A stretch of DNA of 24,531 nt from JBHGXV01 sp041920505 (GCA_041920505.1 JBHGXV010000065.1:1-24531); one strand, 5' to 3'. Shown: positions 16,132 through 23,896, counted from the stretch's first letter. Numbers and translations are program-made. Notes: a model not told the origin generated them from the letters alone.

Positions 16132-16160
16132 TCCCATCGTGCATCAACGACTTACGGGCG

Positions 16161-16200
16161 AAAATGGCTATCCTGTTCTTTCCAGTAGGATAGCCATTTT
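16161..16200 (+). terminator. Riboswitch expression-platform terminator (HemAT unit)
   Basis: AAAATGGCTATCCT (16161-16174) pairs perfectly over 14 bases with AGGATAGCCATTTT (16187-16200). The terminal T-run is part of the stem base. The 5' strand competes with the aptamer 3' strand, as in the first riboswitch. Confidence 0.88.
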
Positions 16201-16233
16201 CATTTGATGTTTTACAAAATATCAAATGAAAAT
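16196..16233 (+). other. Second hairpin sharing bases with the terminator
   Basis: ATTTTCATTTGAT (16196-16208) is the exact complement of ATCAAATGAAAAT (16221-16233), loop 12 bases. Bases 16196-16200 are also the 3' end of the terminator stem, so the two compete at their junction. It lies just before the GGGGGAAG ribosome binding site at 16239-16246 and could tune termination or translation. Confidence 0.6.
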
Positions 16234-16251
16234 GAAATGGGGGAAGAAATC

Positions 16252-16581
16252 ATGAAGGAATTTCATTACTACGCGTTGGATCTTACGAAAGCAAAGGAAG
16301 AATTGAAACGGGTTCTGACAACCCTGATCGACTTGCCCAATGATGACAGCGTCGACAATGTTCGTAAGCTGATCAACTCATTAAATCAATTGCTGCGGAT
16401 ACGCTTGATCACCCCGCCCACTTCTGAGGTGATGATTGTTTTGGCCCACCAAAAACCGCTTCTATACCATGCGGCCAGGATGTCGATTCACAGAAATAGC
16501 CACCTGAAAATTCTTTTTGATATCAAAGGACAAAACGATATTGCCGAAAAGCGACTGAACGAGTTTATAAGTCAACTGTGA
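16252..16581 (+). CDS. Small protein of unknown function under c-di-GMP riboswitch control
   Basis: 109 residues starting MKEFHYYALDLTKAKEEL; I do not recognise the family. It is soluble, mostly helical by composition, with no Cys, no signal and no membrane segment. Leu-rich stretches (LINSLNQLLRIRLI) and a central segment EVMIVLAHQKPLLYHAARM are visible. ATG 16252 is chosen because GGGGGAAG ends 5 bases upstream; ATG 16237 lies before that site. It is the first gene after the second riboswitch and is followed by the zinc-ribbon gene and HemAT, so a role in chemosensing or c-di-GMP output is possible but is inference only. Confidence 0.7.
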   Translation: MKEFHYYALDLTKAKEELKRVLTTLIDLPNDDSVDNVRKLINSLNQLLRIRLITPPTSEVMIVLAHQKPLLYHAARMSIHRNSHLKILFDIKGQNDIAEKRLNEFISQL

Positions 16582-16621
16582 ATACGTAGAAGGAAGACTA
16601 CCTGAACAGGGGCGATGCTAC

Positions 16622-16987
16622 ATGCTGAAAGTTGGCGAAGAAGGAAAGCGCGTCAAAGGCACGCGCGAGATGGGCCGGGTCTCGAAGGTGATAGGGGAAC
16701 GGGCCACGGCGGAATGGGGAACAGGAGGTGAAGTGTACGACGCGGAAGACGTCTTCACCAGAAAACCGGTGGAATGCCCATACTGTTGCCACACGCATTT
16801 TCACAAGACGGAGACGCGCCTGCAAGTGTATGAAGACCTGGTGAACAACCAGATCGTCACAAAGACCATCAAGCGGCAGCGATACCGCTGTGCCGGGTGC
16901 TCGATGAAGGTGTGGGACCAGGTGGAGAACCTGGACACTTACCGCCGCAAGACCTATCGGCTCCTCAGGCATCTTGGCTGCAGGTGA
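16622..16987 (+). CDS. Zinc-ribbon protein, possibly a truncated transposase N-terminus
   Basis: Up to 121 residues. The clear feature is a zinc ribbon made of CPYC (about residue 52) and CAGC about 40 residues later, within RQRYRCAGCSMKVW, followed by LDTYRRKTYRLLRHL. This arrangement (two CxxC, then an Arg/Tyr-rich helix) resembles the N-terminal zinc finger of ISL3-like transposases, which are normally about 400 residues, so it may be a remnant; no catalytic domain follows. The outer start is ATG 16622 after AGGGG; a strong AGGAGGTGA also precedes GTG 16733, which would give an 84-residue protein. Codon use is similar across both parts. It lies between the small unknown gene and HemAT on the same strand. 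Confidence 0.5.
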   Translation: MLKVGEEGKRVKGTREMGRVSKVIGERATAEWGTGGEVYDAEDVFTRKPVECPYCCHTHFHKTETRLQVYEDLVNNQIVTKTIKRQRYRCAGCSMKVWDQVENLDTYRRKTYRLLRHLGCR

Positions 16988-17201
16988 TCGGATCCGGCAG
17001 ACTGTTCCAATTTTTGTCTCAGTGTCTTTTCCCTTCCGTCACAGGTATTTTCTCTGTACATGAGCTGTCACCGCATGATTCGTGTACGTGCCTTCCTGAT
17101 CGGCGAATCCTTCCTTCGCATTGCACTCATCGGCTTTGTCATGCTCAGACTTCATGCTGGCGATACATATATCCATAAAAAATATATAAGGCGGGGGTAA
17201 C

Positions 17202-18497
17202 ATGTTGTTAAAAATAAAGCGGAATACAGGGAAACCGGCATATCTGTTAAAAGCAAACGAACAGAAGGTGAACGTGGATATTTATGATCCCGAAATCAGA
17301 CAGCAGTTGGCGATGATTGGACTGCGGGAAGAGGACTTAAAATGGCTGAAGGCGTTCCAGCCGATTGTCGCGGATTCGATCGAAGCGATTACGGAATCGT
17401 TTTACCAAACGATTCTGGACGTGGGCAGTCTGAATCGCATCATTCAACAACACAGTACGGTAGATCGATTAAAAGTGACGCTAAAACAGCACCTGATCGA
17501 GATATTCAACGGCCGACTTGACGACGAATTTTTGCAAAAACGGCTGAAGATTGCACAGGTACATCAACACATCGGATTGGATCCGAAGTGGTATATTGCC
17601 GCATTTCAAAATGTGCAACAGGCGCTGTTCGATTTAGTCGACAGGCATGTTCGCCGGGAAGAGGAAAAAACGGCGCTCAGGAAAGCGATTAACAAATTTT
17701 TAAATTTTGAACAACAAATCGTGCTGGAAGCGTACGAAAAAGAAAATATTCGCATCCTCGAACAACAGCACGAAATCAAAAACGAGTTGAAAGACTACAT
17801 TGCCCGCATCAGCCAGGAGTTGGCCGCGCTCACCGAAGAGACCAGCGCTTCCGTTCAGCAGTTGTTGTCAAGCAGCAGCGAAGTGAAGCAATCGTTTCGG
17901 GTAAGCGCGGAACAGTCCAGGCAAACGCAGTCATTTGCCCGCGAGGGATTGCAAAAAGTGGAGAATTTGGACCTGTGCATCAAGGAGATTGCCCAAAGCA
18001 CCCATCATATGCAACAGGCGGTGCAAAAGCTGAATGAATCGTCCAAGCAGATCAGCGATATTGTTGGGATCGTGCAGGATATTGCCAATCAGATAAAACT
18101 GTTATCGTTAAACGCTTCGATTGAGGCGGCACGTGCGGGCGAGCACGGCAAAGGTTTTTCGGTCGTGGCGGGCGAGGTGCAAAAATTGTCGGTGAACACA
18201 AAGGACACGGTAAGCCGGATTAGCGAATTGATTAATCAGTCCATTCAAGTCAATCTGCATGTGGTTCAATCGATTCAGGAAGTGCAGAGATACGCCCGGG
18301 AAAGTCAGAACGAATCCGCGGGCACACGCAAAATGTTTGACGAAATCGTTCGATCGATGACGGATAACATGGAGCAAATGGCCCAGGTGGAAAAAGAAAT
18401 GGAATCCCTGGTTTTAGCGATTGAAGAGATCAGTCTGGCGGCGGACAAGGTGGCCGAGTCAACGGAGGAATTGAACCAGTCCACGAAAAATTTGTGA
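17202..18497 (+). CDS. hemAT: HemAT-like globin-coupled aerotaxis receptor
   Basis: 431 residues. Residues about 25-190 form a globin-coupled sensor domain with proximal haem ligand His121 in VHQHIGLDPKWYIAAFQ, as in HemAT, and a distal-side Tyr at about 68. Residues about 195-431 are an MCP signalling domain with tip IKLLSLNASIEAARAGEHGK. No membrane segment, so it is cytoplasmic. In Bacillus, HemAT binds O2 and drives aerotaxis through CheA. ATG 17202 follows GGCGGGGGTAAC. It is the last gene downstream of the second c-di-GMP riboswitch, though the 214 bases before it could hold its own promoter (none convincing). Its hairpin is of ordinary length, unlike the upstream receptor. Confidence 0.9.
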   Translation: MLLKIKRNTGKPAYLLKANEQKVNVDIYDPEIRQQLAMIGLREEDLKWLKAFQPIVADSIEAITESFYQTILDVGSLNRIIQQHSTVDRLKVTLKQHLIEIFNGRLDDEFLQKRLKIAQVHQHIGLDPKWYIAAFQNVQQALFDLVDRHVRREEEKTALRKAINKFLNFEQQIVLEAYEKENIRILEQQHEIKNELKDYIARISQELAALTEETSASVQQLLSSSSEVKQSFRVSAEQSRQTQSFAREGLQKVENLDLCIKEIAQSTHHMQQAVQKLNESSKQISDIVGIVQDIANQIKLLSLNASIEAARAGEHGKGFSVVAGEVQKLSVNTKDTVSRISELINQSIQVNLHVVQSIQEVQRYARESQNESAGTRKMFDEIVRSMTDNMEQMAQVEKEMESLVLAIEEISLAADKVAESTEELNQSTKNL

Positions 18498-18507
18498 ATC
18501 AACCTGC

Positions 18508-19248
18508 CTACAATGCCGCCAGTACGCCGTTCCACAGTTCGATGCGGGCGCGAAGAGACTGTTCAGCGGTGCGCACTGCTTCCGTTTGTTTCGCAAGGGA
18601 ATCTTCGCACAGTGCCGTGAGCAGTCTTTCCGCCAGCGGGCCGTGTTCGTCGCCGTCCAGTTCGATATGCCGCTTCAGGTAGTAGTCCAGCCGGTCTGTC
18701 GATTGGCCGTTTCTGTTCAGTTCGTCGACGAGCACCTGAAACATGTCCGGGATGATGTCTTCACGCCCGTAGAAGAAGGCGGCGCATACTTCATGGGTTC
18801 CGCCGTTTTGCGCCAGCTCCAGTGTCTGGCGAACAAAGCGAAAGACCGATTCCGGCACTTCTGCGGCCCGCAGCGCCGCCAGAGGGTCGTGTCCGGCCCG
18901 CAGTTCGGCGAGGAAGCGCTCGATCGGAACCGTATCTGCTCCGCACTCTTTCATCGCCTCCACGTACAGTTCGAAGTGGCTGGCATAACCGCCGCGGCCG
19001 TCCTCATCGGTCTCCTCGCCCAGCACGATCTCGTTGATGAAGCGGGCGTACTGGGCGTGGCGGGCCGGAACCCAGTGCACGTCGGTGCAGGTCAGGTCGC
19101 GCTGCAACCGCTTCAAAAGACTCATAAAGTCCCACACGGCAAACACGTGGTGCTGCATAAAGACGCGGACACGCTCGGGCGTGTTCACCGCCCGGTAAAC
19201 AGGGTGCCGCAACAATTCTTCGCGAATGCGATGTATATTGTCCATCAT
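18508..19248 (-). CDS. DUF3050 family protein (haem-oxygenase-like fold)
   Basis: 246 residues matching the DUF3050 pattern along the whole length: HPVYRAV, HHVFAVWDFMSLLK, INEIVLGEETDED, SHFELYVEAM, FFYGREDIIPDMF and YYLKRHIELDGDEHGP. The conserved Glu/His/Asp residues are spaced like those of haem-oxygenase-like di-iron oxidases, so a metal-dependent oxidase is plausible but unproven. ATG 19248 (or the adjacent 19245) follows AAAGGAAA. The gene converges on hemAT with only 10 bases between the stops and no visible terminator. Confidence 0.85.
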   Translation of the reverse strand: MMDNIHRIREELLRHPVYRAVNTPERVRVFMQHHVFAVWDFMSLLKRLQRDLTCTDVHWVPARHAQYARFINEIVLGEETDEDGRGGYASHFELYVEAMKECGADTVPIERFLAELRAGHDPLAALRAAEVPESVFRFVRQTLELAQNGGTHEVCAAFFYGREDIIPDMFQVLVDELNRNGQSTDRLDYYLKRHIELDGDEHGPLAERLLTALCEDSLAKQTEAVRTAEQSLRARIELWNGVLAAL

Positions 19249-19295
19249 GCTGGTTTCCTTTCGTTACGGAATGGGTCACGCGACACATCTTTCCC

Positions 19296-19325
19296 ATTAT
19301 GGCACAGTCATTGGAGGGATGTCCA
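19296..19325 (-). promoter_or_regulatory. Probable promoter of the DUF3050 gene
   Basis: On the minus strand TGGACA (19325-19320), 18 bases, then CATAAT (19301-19296), each one base from consensus. It gives a leader of about 40 bases before the ATG. Confidence 0.5.
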
Positions 19326-19413
19326 TACCGGCGACGAACCGCGAACGCATCCGTCGGCCTTCAAGACAGACGCGCCCAATCCGAGCCAGAGGGAGTGTAC
19401 ACCCAAAGATGAC

Positions 19414-19443
19414 TTGATCCTGATTTTTACAACCATTTATAAT
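19414..19443 (+). promoter_or_regulatory. Probable promoter of the acetyltransferase gene at 19553
   Basis: TTGATC (19414-19419), 18 bases, then a perfect TATAAT (19438-19443). The leader of about 100 bases holds a weak CCTGC/GCAG hairpin followed by TTTTGTTTT near 19478-19510, an attenuator-like arrangement I would not insist on. Confidence 0.6.
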
Positions 19444-19552
19444 ACATTTAAAAGCAATAAGTTTCGTATCTGGGGGTTCCTGCGATCGCGCGGCAGAGGG
19501 TTTTGTTTTATCAAGCCGAAGTTCGTATTCTCTTGCAAAGGGGTTGGCACAC

Positions 19553-20410
19553 ATGACTCGCTCCGCACTGCCGGACTGGGCCGATTCATACCTGAATTTC
19601 CTGGGGTTGTCCGTAAAGCCCCCTACCTATGATTTCTTGGCGGAATTTTGCCAGGCGCATCTCTGCCGCCTGGCGTTTGAGAATGTCAGCAAGTTGATCT
19701 ACTATCGCGATCACAAGACGAACGGGTTTTTCATTCCGCCTATGGAGGTTTTCGTCGCGAATATGCGGCGGCATGACTTTGGGGGCACGTGCCACACGCT
19801 GAACTTCCATGCGATGACGTTGTTGCGGGCACTGGGTTTCGACTGCTATCTCGTGAGCCTGAACGATGTGCATATGGGCATTCTCGTGGAGCTGGCCGAG
19901 TATCCGGGGGAGCGGATGTATCTCGACTTTGGGTCGTGCGCGCCCTTTTTTAAACCGGTTCGCTTTGAAACGGATCGGGAAAACCGTTCGAGCTTTGGGG
20001 TGGATACCGTTCACATCGCGGCGGACACGGAAGATCCCGGGTACTATCGGTACGTCCGTTTTCGCCACGGGAAGATGACGGACAACGAGTGGCGGTTTCA
20101 TCCGGACCAGAAGCGCAGCTTCGACGATTTCTCGCCGGCGATTGCGAAATCAAACCAACCCGGAGAGGTCTTTATGAACAAATTGCGCTGCCATATCTGG
20201 CAATTGGACAAAAGGAGAAATCTCTCGCTTCTCAACAACATCTTGACCATCCGCAACGCCGACCATGGACAAACGCAGCACAAACTGCGTTCGGTCTCGG
20301 AGATGGAACAGGTCGTGGCCGAGGAGTTCCGTCTGCCCAAGCTCCCGGTACGAGAGGCGATTGACATCCTGGAATCTTTGGGCGTTGATATTTTTGCCGA
20401 GGCGAAATAA
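19553..20410 (+). CDS. Arylamine N-acetyltransferase-like protein
   Basis: 285 residues. The NAT catalytic triad is recognisable: Cys80 in DFGGTCHTLN, His107 in NDVHMGILVEL and Asp125 in YLDFGSC, together with LAFENVSKL near the N-terminus. NATs transfer acetyl from acetyl-CoA to arylamines or hydrazines. The Cys motif is GGTCHT rather than the common GGYCFE, and the loop between Cys and His is shorter than in classical NATs (27 versus about 38 residues), so the substrate may differ. ATG 19553 follows AAAGGGG; a TTG at 19544 overlaps that region. Confidence 0.8.
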   Translation: MTRSALPDWADSYLNFLGLSVKPPTYDFLAEFCQAHLCRLAFENVSKLIYYRDHKTNGFFIPPMEVFVANMRRHDFGGTCHTLNFHAMTLLRALGFDCYLVSLNDVHMGILVELAEYPGERMYLDFGSCAPFFKPVRFETDRENRSSFGVDTVHIAADTEDPGYYRYVRFRHGKMTDNEWRFHPDQKRSFDDFSPAIAKSNQPGEVFMNKLRCHIWQLDKRRNLSLLNNILTIRNADHGQTQHKLRSVSEMEQVVAEEFRLPKLPVREAIDILESLGVDIFAEAK

Positions 20411-20425
20411 CGGCCCCGAGCAGAC

Positions 20426-20986
20426 TTACTCCGTCGAACCCAGGTTTGGTAAATCCCGGCGGTGACACCGCAAAACCGTTATAAAACCGTCCAATATCTC
20501 ATGACTTACGGAAAAACCTCTGCGTTTATAAAATTCCAGGGCGTTATGGTTGCCGTTTGAGACAAAGATAAAAAAATCGTCGACATCCTCAAATTGTTGC
20601 AACCACCGCATTGCCATATGGAAAAGGGCAGATCCAATCCCGGATCGTCTGTACGCTTCTTTCAGATAAAATTGGGATAAACACCCCACATTGTTTCTGC
20701 TGACAGAAGAAAGGTCAAAAAAAGTGGCGAATTCATTCGAATAGGCTTCTTTGGGAGAGATGTTTGAATATACATAACCGACTGGTTTATCGCCATCTTT
20801 AACGACCACGATATGATTGTGGATTGCTTTTTTGATGGATGGGATCATCCGTGTTTCAAAATTCATGTTATCAAACAATTCTGGTTTTATGTGCGCTTTC
20901 GACTTTTGAAAGGCCATCAGTTCATTGCATAAGTCTCTGCAGCATTCCGCTTTTTCTTCAGGCAGAATTTCATATGTGAGATTCAT
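20426..20986 (-). CDS. GNAT-family N-acetyltransferase
   Basis: 186 residues. The GNAT acetyl-CoA motif A is visible as SQFYLKEAYRRSGIGSALF (R/Q-x-x-G-x-G/A type), preceded by PVGYVYSNI and followed by NHNALEFYKRRGF, the usual motif B. It acetylates an unknown small molecule or protein amine. ATG 20986 has AAAGGAG 9 bases upstream. It converges with the NAT-like gene (15-base gap). Confidence 0.88.
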   Translation of the reverse strand: MNLTYEILPEEKAECCRDLCNELMAFQKSKAHIKPELFDNMNFETRMIPSIKKAIHNHIVVVKDGDKPVGYVYSNISPKEAYSNEFATFFDLSSVSRNNVGCLSQFYLKEAYRRSGIGSALFHMAMRWLQQFEDVDDFFIFVSNGNHNALEFYKRRGFSVSHEILDGFITVLRCHRRDLPNLGSTE

Positions 20987-21033
20987 TGTTTGCACTCCTT
21001 TTACGTATCATGCTGGACGAGTATCTACGAACA

Positions 21034-21061
21034 ATTGTAATCCATCATGCCATGAAAACAA
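21034..21061 (-). promoter_or_regulatory. Probable promoter of the GNAT gene
   Basis: On the minus strand TTGTTT (21061-21056), 16 bases, then TACAAT (21039-21034). It lies in the 95-base gap after the TIM-barrel gene, so the GNAT gene may be transcribed independently. Confidence 0.45.
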
Positions 21062-21081
21062 GTACGGGTGTACGTAACCCT

Positions 21082-22119
21082 TTATCTGGGAGCATGCTTC
21101 GCGTAATAGTCAGCCAAGGCGGCAAACGATTTCTTCGGCTCCCAAGGCATGTCGGGATAGGTGGTGCCCTTTCGATCGGCATAGGTTTTGACCACACTGT
21201 AACTGGCCATATCCAGATCGTACAAAGCGTGTTCGTTATAAGGATAGGTGGGCATGACAAATGTAAATACAAATGCTCCATCCACGTTTTCCGCGTGAAA
21301 AATATCCAATAGCTCAACCAGATATTCGGCCTGCACATGTTCATCCCGGATAAAATCGCCGGTAAGCTTTTTGGGCGTATTGTTCCAATCCACGATGGCC
21401 CAACCGTACCCTCCCTTGTCTTCAGCCCCTTGGTAGGTGCAGCAACCGAACTCGGTAATGACCACCGGTTTCCCGTGTGTAAAGTAATCTCTTAACTTCT
21501 CGCGGTACGAATTCTTGTTTGTCGCATCGCGGTAATAATCAATCGAGACGAAGTCAAACAGGTCCCAGTTCACGTTTTCCCACGGACCCGACGCATACGT
21601 GAGTCGTCCATGGAAATGTTCTCTGATCACGGTCACGGCTTTTGACAAAAACGCTTGCAAGCGTTTGTGGAAGGAACCCTTTCGAATCGTGCTTTTCAGC
21701 AAGCGCCAGGGACTCATAAAAGTGCCGATCCGGTCAAATGCCGTATCGCCATCGACGAGTCCTTTCATAAAAAACGTAAGCTCGCATCCGGCGACAAACA
21801 CAACATCCGGCGACTGCATCCGCAGTGTTTCGGCCGCCTTGGCGCATTCACCAAAATACTTCAGCGTCTCTTGTTCATCAGCGTCAACGTAAGCCGGGGA
21901 AAACCAGACTTCCAACCCCTGTTGAATCGCAAATTCAGACGCCATGACCAGTCTTGAAATGTCCTGACCGGAAATCCTTACGGCATTACAATGCAAATCG
22001 TTTTTGATGATTTCCATTTCACGTTTCACGATCGCAGGATCGAATTGATCGCGAGATGATGAGTCTTTCCCCCTGGTAAACGTGCCTACGTCGTAATGAA
22101 TACCCTTGCGATTCATCAT
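21082..22119 (-). CDS. Glycoside-hydrolase-like TIM-barrel protein
   Basis: 345 residues, no signal peptide. The pattern is that of a clan-A type (beta/alpha)8 hydrolase: an early NAVRISG strand, FVAGCELTFF (candidate acid/base Glu), FDFVSIDYY and PVVITEFGCCTY (candidate nucleophile Glu), followed by VDGAFVFTF. Similar proteins are often poorly annotated and I cannot assign a substrate; with no export signal it is cytoplasmic. ATG 22119 has AAGGAGGC 10 bases upstream, which settles the start. The gene's 5' side abuts the broken AHSA1 gene, whose 3' end it seems to have replaced. Confidence 0.75.
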   Translation of the reverse strand: MMNRKGIHYDVGTFTRGKDSSSRDQFDPAIVKREMEIIKNDLHCNAVRISGQDISRLVMASEFAIQQGLEVWFSPAYVDADEQETLKYFGECAKAAETLRMQSPDVVFVAGCELTFFMKGLVDGDTAFDRIGTFMSPWRLLKSTIRKGSFHKRLQAFLSKAVTVIREHFHGRLTYASGPWENVNWDLFDFVSIDYYRDATNKNSYREKLRDYFTHGKPVVITEFGCCTYQGAEDKGGYGWAIVDWNNTPKKLTGDFIRDEHVQAEYLVELLDIFHAENVDGAFVFTFVMPTYPYNEHALYDLDMASYSVVKTYADRKGTTYPDMPWEPKKSFAALADYYAKHAPR

Positions 22120-22159
22120 TTGATTGGTGCCTCCTTCCAGCTTTCGGATGCGTCGTCTT

Positions 22160-22425
22160 TCCTTCATGCTCGGCGAACGTCAACGTATTTAGGATTTCCA
22201 TCGGCCAGGTTTCGCTAAAAGGGGCTCGGACCGTGTTCCCCTCCTCATCAGAAAAGGAATTGACGAAGACGATTCGCTCGGGGGCAACGATTTCACGGTA
22301 CACAAATTTGCCCCACATTTTGTGGCCGTCTGCAGGTGCTTGGCTTCGGTAAACGCCTTGAAAACGAGATCCCGTGGCGCATCACCGGTGCGGGTTGACG
22401 TAATCAATCGATCAAAAACCAACGA
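22160..22425 (-). pseudogene. Decayed AHSA1/SRPBCC (START-like) gene
   Basis: Two frames on the minus strand give parts of one protein. The N-terminal part reads LITSTRTGDAPRDLVFKAFT then EAKHLQ, the usual start of Aha1-like SRPBCC proteins. After a frame change comes DGHKMWGKFVYREIVAPERI, then VFVNSFSDEEGN and LNTLTFAEHEGKTT. Roughly 35-40 residues normally found between these parts (the WWGP and RPGG region) are missing, and the C-terminal third is gone, the sequence running into the leader of the TIM-barrel gene. So there is an internal deletion with frame change plus a 3' truncation. Confidence 0.8.
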
Positions 22426-22775
22426 CTCTCTTCCCCGTAAAGGTTGGCCGGCACCGCGGTTACTTGCTGCGTGATTACTTCTTGTCGCTGTGGTTCTTTT
22501 CCTTCCCTTGTGACCGGCGAGAGCACAAAAAATGTATGACGGGATAAATCGGGCGATGGCCAGAGAAAAAATTGCGGATGTCAGCAGCCACGCAACCGGG
22601 GTACCGAGAGGAACTTGACCGGGATCACGCTGGGATTGCTTGTGAGTGACAAAACGAAGCCCCTCAGCTCAGAGGGGCGGTACAATTCCGAACACAGGCA
22701 GCTTAAAACAATAGGGCTTGTTAAAGTCTGTCTACTTGACAGGGGGGAGACCAAAGTGAAGCGGTCCTATTCCCC
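22426..22775. other. Intergenic stretch with a possible gene remnant and a terminator
   Basis: On the minus strand the frame of the AHSA1 N-terminal part stays open upstream to about 22645 and includes a hydrophobic run (VAWLLTSAIFSLAIARFIPS), but it has no start codon and no family I recognise. The rest, apart from the hairpin at 22659-22678, shows nothing. Confidence 0.35.
22650..22678 (-). terminator. Terminator of the desaturase gene
   Basis: GCCCCTC (22659-22665) and GAGGGGC (22672-22678) form a 7-bp GC-rich stem with a 6-base loop. Read on the minus strand it is followed by TTCGTTTTG. It lies about 100 bases after the desaturase stop. Confidence 0.7.
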
Positions 22776-23786
22776 CTATTCATTGCTCTTGGCCGAAAAA
22801 TGCTTAATGTCCTTAAATCCCACAAATTTCTTGCTATGCTCGTTCCAAATTCGGAAACGGAGCGATCGTAGGCTGGATGCTAACGTAATGGTCTGTACAT
22901 CCTGTAACAGTGGATTTTTGCTGTGAACCACTTCAAGGTAGTAGTTAGGTACCCGCGGGCTCAAATGGTGAATATGGTGAAAGCCGATATTTCCGGTGAT
23001 CCATTGCAGAATCTTCGGCAGCTTGTAGAAAGAACTCCCCTGCAGGGCTGCTTTCACGTAGTCCCAATTTTCTTCCTCTTCATAATAAGACTCCTCAAAT
23101 TGGTGCTGGACATAAAAGAGCCAGATGCCGGCGATTCCTGAAATGAAAAAAATCGGGCCCTGAACCAGGAGAAATGCTTGCCAACCTACTGTCCAGCAAA
23201 GCAATCCAGCCACCGCAGCTATGCCAAGGTTCGTGATATAGGTGTTGATTCGTTCCTTACACCCGGCACGTTTCCGGTTAAACCGATAATTAATAAGAAA
23301 AATGTATATCGGGCCCAAGCCGAACATGATTAGCGGATTACGGTACAGGCGGTATGCCAATCGCCGCAGCAGAGGCAATGACAAATATTCGTCCACCGTA
23401 AGCGTCCAAATATCCCCCGTACCCCGCCGATTCAAGTTGCCGTTGGTAGCGTGATGAACAGCGTGGCTATGTTGCCATTGGTAATAAGGGCAGCAGGTCA
23501 GAATGCCGGTGAGAGTCCCAACAATCTCATTTGCCGCCCGATTTTTGAAGAAAGATTTATGACAGCAGTCATGAAAAATGATGAAGATCCGTATCAAAAA
23601 CCCGCCGGCTAGAATGGCCAGCGCAAGGGTAAACCAGTATGAAACCGACAGACTCAGATAGGCGACATACCAGAGCAGAAAAAAGGGCAACAGGGTATTG
23701 ATGATCTGCCACACACTGTACTTGATATTCGGTTTTTCGTAAGGTGCGATGTCTTTTCGCCATCCGCCTTGTTCCTCATGAGACAT
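22776..23786 (-). CDS. Membrane fatty-acid desaturase (acyl-lipid, DesA/omega-6 type)
   Basis: 336 residues, an integral membrane di-iron enzyme with the three histidine boxes HDCCH (72-76), HSHAVHH (106-112) and HHIHH (270-274), plus hydrophobic pairs around 30-70 and 185-225. It introduces a double bond into membrane lipid acyl chains with O2 and an electron donor, usually to keep membranes fluid at low temperature. ATG 23786 is chosen because AGAGGAAG lies about 10 bases upstream; an in-frame ATG at 23840 has none. A terminator follows at 22650-22678. No DesK/DesR-like regulator is adjacent. Confidence 0.92.
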   Translation of the reverse strand: MSHEEQGGWRKDIAPYEKPNIKYSVWQIINTLLPFFLLWYVAYLSLSVSYWFTLALAILAGGFLIRIFIIFHDCCHKSFFKNRAANEIVGTLTGILTCCPYYQWQHSHAVHHATNGNLNRRGTGDIWTLTVDEYLSLPLLRRLAYRLYRNPLIMFGLGPIYIFLINYRFNRKRAGCKERINTYITNLGIAAVAGLLCWTVGWQAFLLVQGPIFFISGIAGIWLFYVQHQFEESYYEEEENWDYVKAALQGSSFYKLPKILQWITGNIGFHHIHHLSPRVPNYYLEVVHSKNPLLQDVQTITLASSLRSLRFRIWNEHSKKFVGFKDIKHFSAKSNE

Positions 23787-23868
23787 TCGTATAGATCTTC
23801 CTCTCTCCGAATCCGTATTGCAGTTATCGTACGCTGACATTCATAAAAAGGTTCCAGTCGGGAGCGGC

Positions 23869-23896
23869 AGCGCCACGCAGGCGCCTTTTTTATTTT
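23869..23896 (+). terminator. Terminator-like hairpin between divergent genes
   Basis: GCGCC (23870-23874) pairs with GGCGC (23880-23884), followed by CTTTTTTATTTT. It is oriented for the plus strand although no plus-strand gene precedes it, so it may end antisense transcription from the desaturase region or be a leftover. Confidence 0.5.

Noticed and set aside
16988..17200. A 68-codon stretch without stops in frame with the zinc-ribbon gene
   Set aside because: It follows the gene's TGA, has no well-placed start or ribosome binding site and no recognisable features; treated as spacer.
17150..17201. GGCGATAC near 17159 as a sigma-D -10 box for hemAT
   Set aside because: It resembles GCCGATAT but no TAAA-type -35 lies at the right distance, so I do not call a motility promoter.
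18586..19632. A 348-codon open frame on the plus strand
   Set aside because: It lies antisense to the well-supported DUF3050 gene and runs on through its upstream region and into the NAT gene in another frame; no ribosome binding site or domain.
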